NCBI GenBank assembly: GCA_014236755.1
Contig: JACCKY010000017.1
Location: forward strand, 1 to 64,000
Origin: Candidatus Petromonas tenebris
GTDB taxonomy: Bacteria > Bacillota > Clostridia > Peptostreptococcales > Caminicellaceae
DNA: 64,000 bases
Direction of reading: 5' to 3'
The notes beneath the pieces were generated by a model, which saw only the letters and a list, made by a program, of their open reading frames with translations, was not told the origin of the DNA and did not search any database. Of the stretch, positions 47,518 to 56,288 are shown piece after piece (the first letter of the stretch is position 1; the number at the start of each line of letters is the position of its first letter). Both the position numbers and the translations under genes were made by a program.

Positions 47518-48589
47518 GTGTCCAGCGAAGCTGTCATTCGCTAGTTGGTGAAAGTCCAACCCAAGTAATTGTCAAGAAGCTTGGTAGCTATAAGACTAAT
47601 TATAGGCGAGAGCCTGTGGTTAAAGCGTCTTGAAAATGCGTCTATTATGATGCTAGCAAATATACAGACCGTAACGTTAAGTGAATTCTGCAGCACTGTT
47701 AGAAAGCTCATGATTGAGAGAAGAGATACTGACGAGCCTTTAGGCATAGGGCGAAGTCCGATGGAAACTTAATTGGAACTTGGAGCATTGTACGAAAGTG
47801 GCTTAAAGCAGGGGTTATGAAAGATGGTGTGTTTGCTGAGAGTGATATAGGGAGCCCGCAGGGCGGTGTAATATCTCCATTACTTGCAAATATCTATTTA
47901 GATTACTTAGATACAGTGTGGGAAAAGTATTATAGGCACTTAGGTAAATTAATTAGATTTGCCGATGACTTTGTAGTTGTTTGCAAGAACTATAAAGACG
48001 TTAAGCATGCGCATAAAGCTATAAGTCTTATAATGCAACGATTAGAATTAAGTCTAAATAAGGATAAAACTAAAATTATTTCATTATGGGATGGAAAAGA
48101 AGGCTTTGATTTTCTTGGATATCATAATAGAAAGATTAAAACAAAGACTATAGACGGTAGAATCTACTATGTACTAAAACAATGGATTAGTAAGAAAGCA
48201 ATAAAGAAGGTATTTAACAAGGTTAAGGAAACTCTAGGTAGGAAAACCCTATATGTATCCCTTGATGAAATAATCAAAATACTAAATCGTAAGATTGTAG
48301 GGTGGAGAAATTACTATGGCTTATCGCCATTTGATAAATTAGCAAAGGTTGATAAGTATATAAGAATGCGATTAGTATTCTGGTATAACAACAAAAGACA
48401 AGCACGAAAGAGAAAAGAGTTCTATAACCTAGTATCTTTCTTTAATAACACTGGCTTAAAATATGTTGCTCAAAACTCGTAATGCAGATGGAAGAAGGAC
48501 ATCGGAAAGCCGTATGAGGGAAAACTTCACGTACGGTTTGATGAGGAGATGGTGGAAGAGAATAAATCAAATCCACCATTTTACTCTAC
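47518..48589 (+). mobile_element. Group II intron with internal deletion
   Basis: The 5' end GTGTCC and the region to about 47760 look like ribozyme domain I onward. The 3' end has a clear domain V hairpin (AGCCGTATGAGGG-loop-CTTCACGTACGGTTT, 48504-48540). A domain VI stem GGTGG/CCACC is followed by TTACTCTAC. Between lies only the C-terminal half of the reverse transcriptase. Its 5' sequence differs from the IIC fragment at 3508, so it belongs to another class. It cannot move by itself. Confidence 0.85.
47760..48482 (+). pseudogene. ltrA: Group II intron reverse transcriptase/maturase, N-terminal half deleted
   Basis: The frame starts making sense at GNLIGTWSIVRKWLKAGVM and continues with SPQGGVISPLLANIYLDYLD, the catalytic FADD box in LIRFADDFVVVCKN, and the maturase (X) part WRNYYGLSPFDKLAKVDKYI. 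The first fingers/palm motifs (RT-0 to RT-3) are absent, and ribozyme sequence is joined directly to the remaining part. No HNH endonuclease tail is present. The first ATG is at 47817, without a clear ribosome site. The protein is very unlikely to be active as a polymerase. Confidence 0.88.
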
Positions 48590-48591
48590 AG

Positions 48592-48828
48592 AAGTTTAAA
48601 CATTTTTTGAAAGAAATTGCAGATGTGAATATAAGTAAATTCAAGGTTTGTGAGGGATTACAAATTTTCATCAGTGAAATATTAAAAGGCTAACAGCTAA
48701 CTGCTGACCGCTCATGGCAAAAAGGTGACAGGCCGCAAGAAAGACCCTAAAGAACGACTAGGATTTGCCAAGAGCCAAGAGCTAAGAACTAAGAGCTAAT
48801 CAAAAGGCGTCGTCAGACGCTTTTGTTC
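48592..48828 (+). repeat. Dispersed repeat family A, copy A3
   Basis: It matches A1 and A2 from AAACATTTTTTGAAA through CTAACAGCTAACTGCTGACC and the GAGCTAAGAACTAAGAGCTAA units to the hairpin GGCGTC-GTCA-GACGCTTTT. The CTACGAACTACTAACTACGA block is missing, and its first bases are replaced by the end of the group II intron. The intron thus appears to have landed between a terminator and this repeat. Confidence 0.88.
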
Positions 48829-48833
48829 TTCCA

Positions 48834-48862
48834 TTGAAGCTTGTATTTTTTTATAATATAAT
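48834..48862 (+). promoter_or_regulatory. Promoter for the DUF503 gene
   Basis: TTGAAG at 48834-48839 and TATAAT at 48857-48862 are spaced by 17 bases. They lie just after the hairpin that ends repeat A3. Confidence 0.55.
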
Positions 48863-48926
48863 TAATTTATGCAAGTAAAACTTTGAGTTTATAAAAATAT
48901 TTGCTAGTTAAGAAAAGAGGATAATT

Positions 48927-49208
48927 ATGATAATAGGAAGCTGTCAAATTGACTTAACACTTTTTGAAGTAAATTCTTTAAAGGAAAAAAGACAGATAAT
49001 AAAAAGCATAATTGGAAGAGTGCAGTCGAGATTTAATGTTTCAATAGCTGAAGTTAGTCTCAATGATATATGGAGGAGAAGCTCTGTAGGTATTGCCTGT
49101 GTAACTACATCTACCAAGCATGCAAATCAGATAATAAATAATGTGATAAAATTTATCGAGAGAGACAATAGAGTGGAAATAATTAATTTTGAAATTGAGA
49201 TATTATAG
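48927..49208 (+). CDS. DUF503 family protein (YlxP-like)
   Basis: A 93-residue protein that begins MIIGSCQIDLTLFEVNSLKEKRQIIKSI, the signature of the DUF503/YlxP family. Its ferredoxin-like fold is short and compact. Family members often sit near translation genes such as rbfA and infB, but here it is alone. AGAGGATAATT precedes the ATG. Function is unknown; ribosome-related roles have been proposed for the family. Confidence 0.9.
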   Translation: MIIGSCQIDLTLFEVNSLKEKRQIIKSIIGRVQSRFNVSIAEVSLNDIWRRSSVGIACVTTSTKHANQIINNVIKFIERDNRVEIINFEIEIL

Positions 49209-49271
49209 CATTTATACGTTTTATTTTCTTTTTACTTATATTTAAAATTATAAGTTGGAAAACTATAATAA

Positions 49272-49478
49272 TCTAACTTTAACTCGCCTTGTTAGTTTTT
49301 CATAATAGCTGCCTATAAGGATCTACTTCGGACTCCCATGAAGGCCTGTTTTTCTTTTCGATTAAAACATTAAGCTAAAAGAACAGATCTTCAAATTCGC
49401 CTGATCAGAAACCTTATAGGCAGCTTAGACAGCTTAGCTTATTTTAACAAGAACAGCTAACACAATAGGTAACTTTAG
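49272..49478 (+). repeat. Palindromic repeat family B, diverged copy B5
   Basis: It has the same layout as B2 and B4 but mostly different bases. The ends are TAACTTTAACTCGCCTTGTTAGTT and AACAGCTAACACAATAGGTAAC. The main stem is AGCTGCCTATAAGG/CCTTATAGGCAGCT (14 perfect pairs), and the inner stem GAAGGCCTGTT/AACAGATCTTC. The TCTTCAAA-TTCGC segment is shared with the others. It ends 22 bases before nth. Confidence 0.8.
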
Positions 49479-49499
49479 TATAAAAGAGAGGATTTGATT

Positions 49500-50168
49500 A
49501 TGAACACAAAAAAACTAAACATGCTCTCTAAAGAAAAAATTAAAGAGGCTTTGAAAATTTTAAAAAGTTTATATCCCAATGCAGAGTCGGAGCTGAACTA
49601 CAGAAGTCCCTTTGAACTGCTCATATCTACAATATTGGCTGCTCAGTGTACTGATAAGAGAGTAAATAAGGTCACTAAAGAATTATATAAAAAGTATAAT
49701 AATCCAGAAAGCTTTTTGAGACTTACAGAAGAACAATTGGGTGAGCTAATTAAAAGTTGTGGGTTTTATAGAATGAAGTCAAAAAATATTTTAAAAACCT
49801 GTAGAATCCTAGTTGAAAAATATGATTCAAGAGTACCGACCACAATAGAAGAATTAATGAAGCTGCCGGGGGTTGGTAGAAAGACGGCAAATGTGGTCGT
49901 AAGTAATGCCTTTGGGCAAGATGCTATAGCAGTAGATACCCATGTGTTCAGAGTGTCTAACAGAATAGGACTAGCTAATAGTGACAACGTACTGGAGACA
50001 GAAGAGCAGCTTATGGAAAATATTGACAAAAGGTTATGGTCAGATGCCCATCATTGGCTTATATACCATGGTAGAAGAATTTGCAAGGCTAGAAGGCCTC
50101 AGTGTGAGGTCTGCCCAGTATCAAAGGTATGCCTATACTATAAAAATAACGTTTTAAAAAGTAATTAA
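49500..50168 (+). CDS. nth: Endonuclease III
   Basis: A 222-residue DNA glycosylase/AP lyase that removes oxidised pyrimidines. The helix-hairpin-helix LPGVGRKTANVV holds the catalytic Lys and VDTHVFRVSNRIG the catalytic Asp. The 4Fe-4S loop C-x6-C-x2-C-x5-C is intact (CKARRPQCEVCPVSKVC). The ATG at 49500 follows AGAGAGGA; TTG 49494 overlaps poorly with it. It lies just downstream of repeat B5 and may be transcribed through it. Confidence 0.96.
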   Translation: MNTKKLNMLSKEKIKEALKILKSLYPNAESELNYRSPFELLISTILAAQCTDKRVNKVTKELYKKYNNPESFLRLTEEQLGELIKSCGFYRMKSKNILKTCRILVEKYDSRVPTTIEELMKLPGVGRKTANVVVSNAFGQDAIAVDTHVFRVSNRIGLANSDNVLETEEQLMENIDKRLWSDAHHWLIYHGRRICKARRPQCEVCPVSKVCLYYKNNVLKSN

Positions 50169-50195
50169 AGCTAATAGTAAAGGGGGGAATTATAT

Positions 50196-52199
50196 ATGGA
50201 TGATCTAATTTTTTCTCTTGATATCGGAACAAGAAATGTGGTAGGGATGATAGGTAAGATGGAAGGAGATACCTATAGGTTAATTGATTATGAGATTATG
50301 GAGCATCCCGATAGGGCTATGTATGATGGACAAATTCATGATATTGAAAAGGTATCTGACATTGTGGGAAAAGTAAAGTCAAAGTTGGAAGATAGATTAG
50401 GAACAAAGCTTAAATATGTTTCAATTGCAGCTGCCGGTAGGGCGTTAAAAACCCAAAAGGTATTTGTTGAAAATGAAATTAACTACTCCAAGGAAATTAA
50501 TAAATCTATTATAAACAGTTTAGAAATGGAGGGAATACAGCTGGCCCAAAGAGAACTTGAAGAGACCTCTGAGGACAATGACGGCAAGTATTATTGTGTG
50601 GGATATACTGTTGTCAATTATTACTTGGATGGAAGCACAATAGGAAATTTGAAAGGTCATAGGGGAAATAGAATCGGGGCCGATATACTGGCCACTTTTT
50701 TGCCCCATGTGGTAGTGGACAGCTTATACACAGTAGTTCATAATGCTGGCCTTGAAGTCATTAGTTTGACTCTCGAGCCTATTGCTGCAATAAATGTAGC
50801 CATTCCTCCAAAGTTTAGACTTTTAAACTTAGCCCTTGTTGACGTAGGAGCAGGAACTTCAGATATAGCAATAACGAAGGAAGGCACAATAGTTTCCTAT
50901 GCTATGGTTTCAGTAGCAGGAGATGAGATAACAGAAGCACTTTCTCAAGCCTTTCTTCTAGACTTTAACACGGCTGAAAAACTAAAAACGGAATTAAATA
51001 AAAAGCCACGACATAGTTTTAAAGATGTGGTAGGAATGAGCTATGAGCTTGAAACAGGTGAAATATTATCTAAACTTGAGAATTCAATTAAGGAATTAAC
51101 CCAGAAAATATCAAAGAAGATTAAAGAATATAATGGAAAAACACCAAGTGCAGTATTCTGTATAGGTGGAGGATGTCAAATACCCCAATTTACTGACTAC
51201 CTTGCAGAAAGTTTGGGATTAGCTAAAGAGCGTGTGGTAGTAAGGGGAACAGAAATGCTGGAAGACGTTGAAATATCTTGTGATAATTTAACCGGGCCCG
51301 AGTATATTACTCCTATAGGAATAGGATATACTGCCCTTAAGGATAAAGAACAGGATTTTCTTAAAGTCACAGTCAATGGCAAACAAATTAGATTATTTAA
51401 CTCAAGAAAGCTTACAGTCTCCGATGCGTTAATTTTAACGGGCTACAATGCTAGGAAGCTTATTGCCCAAAAAGGAAAGCCGGTAAGCTTTATATTAAAT
51501 GGTAAAAGAAAAGTAATCTATGGAGAATACGGGGAATCGGCAAAGATATACGTTAATGGAAGATTGGCAAGTCTTGATACAAAGCTAACGGGCGGAGATG
51601 AAATAATTGTGAATCCTGCAACACAGGGTAAAGATGCAAAAGTACATGTAAAAGATATTATTAAAAAAGAAGAAAAAATAGTATTTCAAGGGAAAAATAT
51701 TAAACTTTTTAACGGGATATATGTTAATGGAAGAAAGACAGATGGGGACTATGAAGTACATGAAAATGACGAAATACATATAGACAAAATAAGAGATATT
51801 AAAGAATTAATGTTTTCATATGATATAGATTTAGATATTCATAAAGTATTTGCAAACGGTAAAGAGGTAAATGGGAATTATATCTTGAAGGATGGAGATG
51901 TTATAGAAGTAGAGAAAGAAAAAAGAGAACAGCAAGACCATATAAAGAAAAATCCTGGACTTGAGGCAGTTAAGATTGAAGAAGAGAATATGGGAGAATA
52001 CATTGAAGTGCAAGTCAATGGAAAAAAAGTAAATATAGAAAAAAATAATAGAGATCCCATTTTCGTAGATATATTTAACTATATAGATTTTGACATAAAA
52101 AAGGCTAAAGGCATTCTAGAACTAAGGTTAAATGGAGAAAGGGCTAATTATACAGATATACTTAAACAAAATGATGTAATTGAAATATTTTGGAAATAA
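50196..52199 (+). CDS. FtsA-like actin-fold ATPase with C-terminal beta-grasp-like repeats
   Basis: A 667-residue protein. Residues 1-390 are FtsA-like: FSLDIGTRNVVGMIG (phosphate 1), an SHS2-like insert, LALVDVGAGTSDIAI (phosphate 2) and FCIGGGCQIPQFTDYLAE. The last ~275 residues contain repeated short units of the type hydroxyl-V-NG-K followed by GDEI or NDVIEI: KVTVNGKQIRLFN, AKIYVNGRLAS...GGDEIIV, GIYVNGRKTDG...ENDEIHI, VFANGKEVNG...DGDVIEV, VQVNGKKVNI and ELRLNGERAN...NDVIEIF. These look like beta-grasp or SLBB-like modules. There is no C-terminal amphipathic MinD-like helix. It is probably a membrane-remote actin homologue rather than the cell-division FtsA. Role unknown. GGGGGGAA precedes the ATG. 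Confidence 0.85.
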   Translation: MDDLIFSLDIGTRNVVGMIGKMEGDTYRLIDYEIMEHPDRAMYDGQIHDIEKVSDIVGKVKSKLEDRLGTKLKYVSIAAAGRALKTQKVFVENEINYSKEINKSIINSLEMEGIQLAQRELEETSEDNDGKYYCVGYTVVNYYLDGSTIGNLKGHRGNRIGADILATFLPHVVVDSLYTVVHNAGLEVISLTLEPIAAINVAIPPKFRLLNLALVDVGAGTSDIAITKEGTIVSYAMVSVAGDEITEALSQAFLLDFNTAEKLKTELNKKPRHSFKDVVGMSYELETGEILSKLENSIKELTQKISKKIKEYNGKTPSAVFCIGGGCQIPQFTDYLAESLGLAKERVVVRGTEMLEDVEISCDNLTGPEYITPIGIGYTALKDKEQDFLKVTVNGKQIRLFNSRKLTVSDALILTGYNARKLIAQKGKPVSFILNGKRKVIYGEYGESAKIYVNGRLASLDTKLTGGDEIIVNPATQGKDAKVHVKDIIKKEEKIVFQGKNIKLFNGIYVNGRKTDGDYEVHENDEIHIDKIRDIKELMFSYDIDLDIHKVFANGKEVNGNYILKDGDVIEVEKEKREQQDHIKKNPGLEAVKIEEENMGEYIEVQVNGKKVNIEKNNRDPIFVDIFNYIDFDIKKAKGILELRLNGERANYTDILKQNDVIEIFWK

Positions 52200-52278
52200 G
52201 AGACTTTAGTAATATTATTTAAGCCATGTAAATAGTAATATTAGTGTGAATATTTATACCATTACATGGAGGCAGATA

Positions 52279-53754
52279 ATGATAATGAGAAAAAAGGTGG
52301 ATAAAAAAAAGAAAAGTCTAAATATCCAAAATAAAAATGATAAAAGGAATAGATTAATTAGTTTTTTTATAGTAGTTGCAAGTGCCCTTTTTTTTAGTGG
52401 AGTTTTTGCTGCCGGTTCACTTATAGTGATTAATAGAGATTCAATTCATGATGGTATTTATGTGGAAAACGTTGATGTTGGAGGACTTTCGATAATTGAA
52501 GCTGCCGATAAGATTGAAACGGTACTAAATAAAACTGAGGGAAAGGAAAAACTGAGATTAAGATACAGGGATAAAATATGGAAGTTTACAGCAGATGAAT
52601 TAAGTTTACAATATGACCTTTTAAAAGCTGCAAATGAAGCTTTTCTTATAGGAAGAAGGGGTAATTATTTAAATAGGTTTGCTACTGTTATTGAACTCTT
52701 AAAAGATCCCCGCAATATTTCTCTTAAACCGTCAGTTGACATGGAAAAACTTGATGCAATATTAAATAGTATTTCAAAGGAGATTAACCGTCCGGCAAAA
52801 GAAGCACAAGTAGAAAGACGAGATGGGAAATTTATTATCAGAGACGAAGTTTTGGGATTAAAGTTGGACAAGGAAAAGACTATTGAGAGAATACAGGAAG
52901 CATTTATGAACAGCGGATATAAAGATATTGTAGAAATTAACCTTATGGTTAAAACTGCATCACCAAAGTATACTTCCAAAATGCTAAGTTACATAAGGGA
53001 CTTGCTTGGATCTTATACCACAAAATTTAATTCTGCAATAAAAGGACGTAGTTATAACATAGCTTTGTCTTCAAAAGCAATCAATGGGACAGTACTTTTG
53101 CCTAATGAAATATTCTCATTTAATGAGATAGTTGGTCCAAGAACCGTTAACAATGGATATAAAACAGCACCTGTCATATTTAGAGGAGAGCTGGTTGACG
53201 GTATAGGGGGAGGAGTATGCCAGGTATCCAGCACTATTTATAATAGTGTTCTGAAAAGTCGTCTGGGAATAGTAGAAAGAGTGAATCACAGTATACCTTC
53301 TACTTACGTTCCAATGGGCTTGGACGCAACGGTTTCATATGGTGTGCTTGATTTCAAGTTTAAAAATACTACCGATTATCCAATCTATATTGAAAGTTTT
53401 GTAAAGGGGAATGAACTGACGGTCAATATCTATGGACATGAAACAAAAAAACAAGATGTTAAGGTAATGAGTAAAGTAAATGATGTAATAGAGAAGGATA
53501 CTGAAATAATCTTTGATTCAAATATGTATGAAGATGAAAAAGTAGTAAAAGATAAAGGTAGAAACGGTTACAGAGTTTCTTCATACATGATTATTTATGA
53601 AAATGGCAGAGAAGTTGAAAGAAAGCTGCTTTCAAAGGATTACTATCCTCCAAGTAAACAGATTATAATTAAAGGGACAAAGAAGAGAATAGAAAAAAGT
53701 AAAATCGAAAATAGGAATAAAATGCAAGATGTTAAAGGATATATTATACAGTAA
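52279..53754 (+). CDS. VanW family protein with YoaR-type domain
   Basis: A 491-residue protein with one N-terminal membrane helix (ISFFIVVASALFFSGVFAAG). A YoaR/PG-binding type domain follows (GIYVENVDVGGLSIIEA), then a VanW domain (GRSYNIALSSKAINGTVLLP, GGGVCQVSSTIYNSVLKS, VSYGVLDFKFKN), with a G5-like tail. It is extracellular and wall-associated. VanW proteins occur in many Clostridia without vancomycin resistance. The ATG at 52279 is favoured by GGAGG six bases upstream; the frame opens at GTG 52246. The FtsA-like gene just before it suggests a shared envelope role. Confidence 0.88.
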   Translation: MIMRKKVDKKKKSLNIQNKNDKRNRLISFFIVVASALFFSGVFAAGSLIVINRDSIHDGIYVENVDVGGLSIIEAADKIETVLNKTEGKEKLRLRYRDKIWKFTADELSLQYDLLKAANEAFLIGRRGNYLNRFATVIELLKDPRNISLKPSVDMEKLDAILNSISKEINRPAKEAQVERRDGKFIIRDEVLGLKLDKEKTIERIQEAFMNSGYKDIVEINLMVKTASPKYTSKMLSYIRDLLGSYTTKFNSAIKGRSYNIALSSKAINGTVLLPNEIFSFNEIVGPRTVNNGYKTAPVIFRGELVDGIGGGVCQVSSTIYNSVLKSRLGIVERVNHSIPSTYVPMGLDATVSYGVLDFKFKNTTDYPIYIESFVKGNELTVNIYGHETKKQDVKVMSKVNDVIEKDTEIIFDSNMYEDEKVVKDKGRNGYRVSSYMIIYENGREVERKLLSKDYYPPSKQIIIKGTKKRIEKSKIENRNKMQDVKGYIIQ

Positions 53755-53775
53755 ATAAGATATGAGGTGTAAGAA

Positions 53776-54471
53776 ATGAATAATGAATTGTATGAAAAAA
53801 CCGTTCACTGTCCTGTATGTGACCGGGATTTCACCACACAAAAAGTAAGAACTTCTGCAATTAGAGTTGAAAATAGAGATGAGGATTTTTGTCCCTATTA
53901 TAAAAGTCAAAATCCTCTATTTTATTCTGTGTTTGTTTGCCCCCACTGTGGTTATGCAGCTTTAGAGGGGGACTTTTCAAGAATTGGCGAACGTGAAAAG
54001 GAAAAGATAAAAGAAACTATTTCACCTAAATGGAGACCAAGAAGTTATGACGGCGAGAGAACTATAGAGGACGCCCTTGAAGTCTATAAGCTAGCACTGC
54101 TGTGTAGTCAGGTTATTGGTGCATCTGAAAGTACTATAGGAAAAATTTGTCTAAGGCTTGCATGGCTTCATAGGTATTTGGGGGACGAAAAAGAAAAAGA
54201 CTTTATAAAATTTGCAGTGAAGGCCTTTCATAAAGCCTATACAACTGAACGATTAGATGAAGATCAAAACGACATGGTAATAATTTTATATTTATTGGGA
54301 GAACTTAATAGGAGAGTAGGCAATTATAAGGATGCAATAAAATGGTTTGATAAAGCCTTAAGAGAACCATCTATAAAGAAGAAGAGACATATTGAATTAA
54401 AGGCTAGAGAACAGTGGAGTTTCACAAGGGAAGAGTATAGAAAACAAAAAAGTGAAAGCGTAGATAATTAA
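53776..54471 (+). CDS. DUF2225 zinc-ribbon/TPR-like protein
   Basis: A 231-residue protein with N-terminal zinc-ribbon pairs (HCPVCDRDF and CPHCGYAA, with CPYY between) and a helical C-terminal half containing TPR-like units (LLGELNRRVGNYKDAIKWFDKAL). This matches DUF2225, common in Firmicutes and without a settled function. GAGGTG precedes the ATG. It lies 21 bases after the VanW gene and 37 bases before the YbjQ gene, so these form an operon. Confidence 0.88.
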   Translation: MNNELYEKTVHCPVCDRDFTTQKVRTSAIRVENRDEDFCPYYKSQNPLFYSVFVCPHCGYAALEGDFSRIGEREKEKIKETISPKWRPRSYDGERTIEDALEVYKLALLCSQVIGASESTIGKICLRLAWLHRYLGDEKEKDFIKFAVKAFHKAYTTERLDEDQNDMVIILYLLGELNRRVGNYKDAIKWFDKALREPSIKKKRHIELKAREQWSFTREEYRKQKSESVDN

Positions 54472-54508
54472 TTGCAAGCCCATATAATACATAGAAAGGG
54501 AGAAAAAG

Positions 54509-54823
54509 ATGATTCTAGTGAATACTAATGAAATTCCTGGGAAAGAAATTGTGGAAGTAATGGGATTAGTAAGGGGAAGTACTATACAATCAAAGCATAT
54601 AGGGAAGGACTTAATGGCCGGGTTTAAAACAATAGTCGGAGGAGAAATAAGACAATATACTGAGATGTTTGAAGAGGCAAGACAAATAGCAATAGATAGA
54701 ATGGTAGAGGAGGCTCAAAATCGGGGAGCTAATGCAATAGTGAATATAAGGTTTGCAACATCGGCTATAATGCAGGGAGCAGCAGAGCTTTTAGCCTATG
54801 GTACGGCTGTAAAGGTGAAATAA
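54509..54823 (+). CDS. YbjQ/UPF0145 family protein
   Basis: A 104-residue protein with the family motif VEVMGLVRGSTIQSKHIGKDLMAGFKTIVGGEI and AQNRGANAIVNIRF. Homologues form pentameric rings; the function is unknown. AAAGGGAG precedes the ATG. It is last in the short operon with the VanW and DUF2225 genes. Confidence 0.9.
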   Translation: MILVNTNEIPGKEIVEVMGLVRGSTIQSKHIGKDLMAGFKTIVGGEIRQYTEMFEEARQIAIDRMVEEAQNRGANAIVNIRFATSAIMQGAAELLAYGTAVKVK

Positions 54824-54827
54824 GCTG

Positions 54828-54857
54828 TTGATTTTATGCATTTTTATCTTATATAAT
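54828..54857 (+). promoter_or_regulatory. Possible promoter for cobU-cobS-cobC
   Basis: TTGATT at 54828-54833 and TATAAT at 54852-54857 are spaced by 18 bases. A transcript from here would begin with the hairpin at 54861, so the hairpin may be a terminator for the upstream operon, a 5' stabiliser, or both. No second cobalamin riboswitch precedes cobU. Confidence 0.4.
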
Positions 54858-54858
54858 T

Positions 54859-54890
54859 AAAATGTCCTAGATTCTAGGGCATTATTTTTC
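54859..54890 (+). terminator. Terminator after the YbjQ gene
   Basis: AATGTCCTAG pairs with CTAGGGCATT over ATT, followed by ATTTTTC. Confidence 0.75.
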
Positions 54891-54923
54891 TTGTTATATA
54901 AAAAGAGATGGGTGATAGGAGAA

Positions 54924-55520
54924 ATGAACTTTAATTTTAAAGAGATAAAAATAGATAGTAATTCAAATCTAATATTAGTAACTGGTGGAGCAAGAAGTGG
55001 GAAAAGCTGCTTTGCTGAAAGACTGGTGGCTGAAATAGGACAAAATATAGCCTATATAGCTACTGCTATTCCCTTCGATGAAGGGATGAGGGATAGGATA
55101 AAAAAACATAGAGAGTCAAGACCTAGTGAATGGACTACATATGAAGCCTATAGAGATGTATACAAATCTATAACTGATATTGCAAGGAACCATGATACTA
55201 TGCTTTTAGATTGTATTACTATAATGGTAACTAATTTAATGTTTGAAAATGGAGATATAGACTGGGAGAAAATCACTCGAGAAGAGATTGATGAGATAGA
55301 AGAGATGATAAGGAAACAGATAGAACTTTTGATTGAAAATATTAAAAAAAATAATTTGAATGCTGTGTTAGTTACAAATGAGATTGGAATGGGTTTAGTA
55401 CCTGAAAATAGACTTGCCAGGATATTTAGAGATATAGCAGGTAGAATAAATCAATTGATAGCAAGGGAAGCTGATTTTGTATATCTAACTGTTTCAGGGA
55501 TTCCCATTAAAATTAAATAG
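54924..55520 (+). CDS. cobU: Adenosylcobinamide kinase / adenosylcobinamide-phosphate guanylyltransferase
   Basis: A 198-residue bifunctional enzyme that phosphorylates adenosylcobinamide and attaches GMP, in nucleotide-loop assembly of cobalamin. The P-loop LVTGGARSGKS and YIATAIPFDEGMRDRIKKHR are diagnostic, as is VTNEIGMGLVPENRLARIFRD. The start is ATG 54924 with AGGAG close by; GTG 54912 also fits. cobS follows after 16 bases. Confidence 0.94.
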   Translation: MNFNFKEIKIDSNSNLILVTGGARSGKSCFAERLVAEIGQNIAYIATAIPFDEGMRDRIKKHRESRPSEWTTYEAYRDVYKSITDIARNHDTMLLDCITIMVTNLMFENGDIDWEKITREEIDEIEEMIRKQIELLIENIKKNNLNAVLVTNEIGMGLVPENRLARIFRDIAGRINQLIAREADFVYLTVSGIPIKIK

Positions 55521-55536
55521 AAGGGAATTTAAACGC

Positions 55537-56277
55537 ATGAAAAGACTTATATTGATGATTCAGTTTTTAACCCGTATACCGATAAATATTAATTTAGATG
55601 TTAAAGAAGAAGACTTTTTAAAGGGAATAGTTTACTTTCCCTTGGTAGGTTTACTTATAGGTATGACTGCAGTGATTGCATATTATGTAGGTCTTAATCT
55701 TTCGAGCCCCCTTTTAGGAGTTATTTTTGCTGTAGTAATTGAAATATTCATAACGGGTGGTTTGCATTTAGACGGACTGGCAGATACCTTTGATGGTATA
55801 TATAGTAATAGACCTAAGGATAGGGTTTTAGAAATAATGAAGGATAGCAGACTAGGTACCAATGGAGCCCTTGCCATAATATTACTTATAATAACAAAGA
55901 TTGCATTAATATACAGCATACCTATACCTAAAATTTATCCTATTTTAATGTTAATGCCTGTTTTAGCAAGATTAAATCTTGTTATAGCTTGTAGATTTGC
56001 AAAGCCAGCAAGGAACACAGGTATGGGAATTATGCTTATTGGTAAAGTCGATACTAAACAAGTTATTACTGCCCTCATTATATCTACTTTGGCTACAATT
56101 ATTTATCCAGCAGTATTACCTGGCATTTTCATATTAATTATATTTGCCCTTTGGTACATAGGACATATAAGTGGAAAAATTGACGGTATGACAGGAGACA
56201 CTTTAGGGGCTTTGTGCGAGTTATCAGAGCTGCTGTTTCTATTTTATGTAATAGTATTTCTAAAAGTTTTCAGTTAG
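55537..56277 (+). CDS. cobS: Adenosylcobinamide-GDP ribazoletransferase
   Basis: A 246-residue membrane enzyme joining adenosylcobinamide-GDP with alpha-ribazole or its phosphate to form cobalamin. It has about six membrane helices and the conserved signature GGLHLDGLADTFDGIYSNRPKDRVLEIMKDSRLGTNGA, seen here in split parts. The cobU-cobS-cobC order is standard. Confidence 0.95.
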   Translation: MKRLILMIQFLTRIPININLDVKEEDFLKGIVYFPLVGLLIGMTAVIAYYVGLNLSSPLLGVIFAVVIEIFITGGLHLDGLADTFDGIYSNRPKDRVLEIMKDSRLGTNGALAIILLIITKIALIYSIPIPKIYPILMLMPVLARLNLVIACRFAKPARNTGMGIMLIGKVDTKQVITALIISTLATIIYPAVLPGIFILIIFALWYIGHISGKIDGMTGDTLGALCELSELLFLFYVIVFLKVFS

Positions 56278-56288
56278 GTGGGTTTAGG

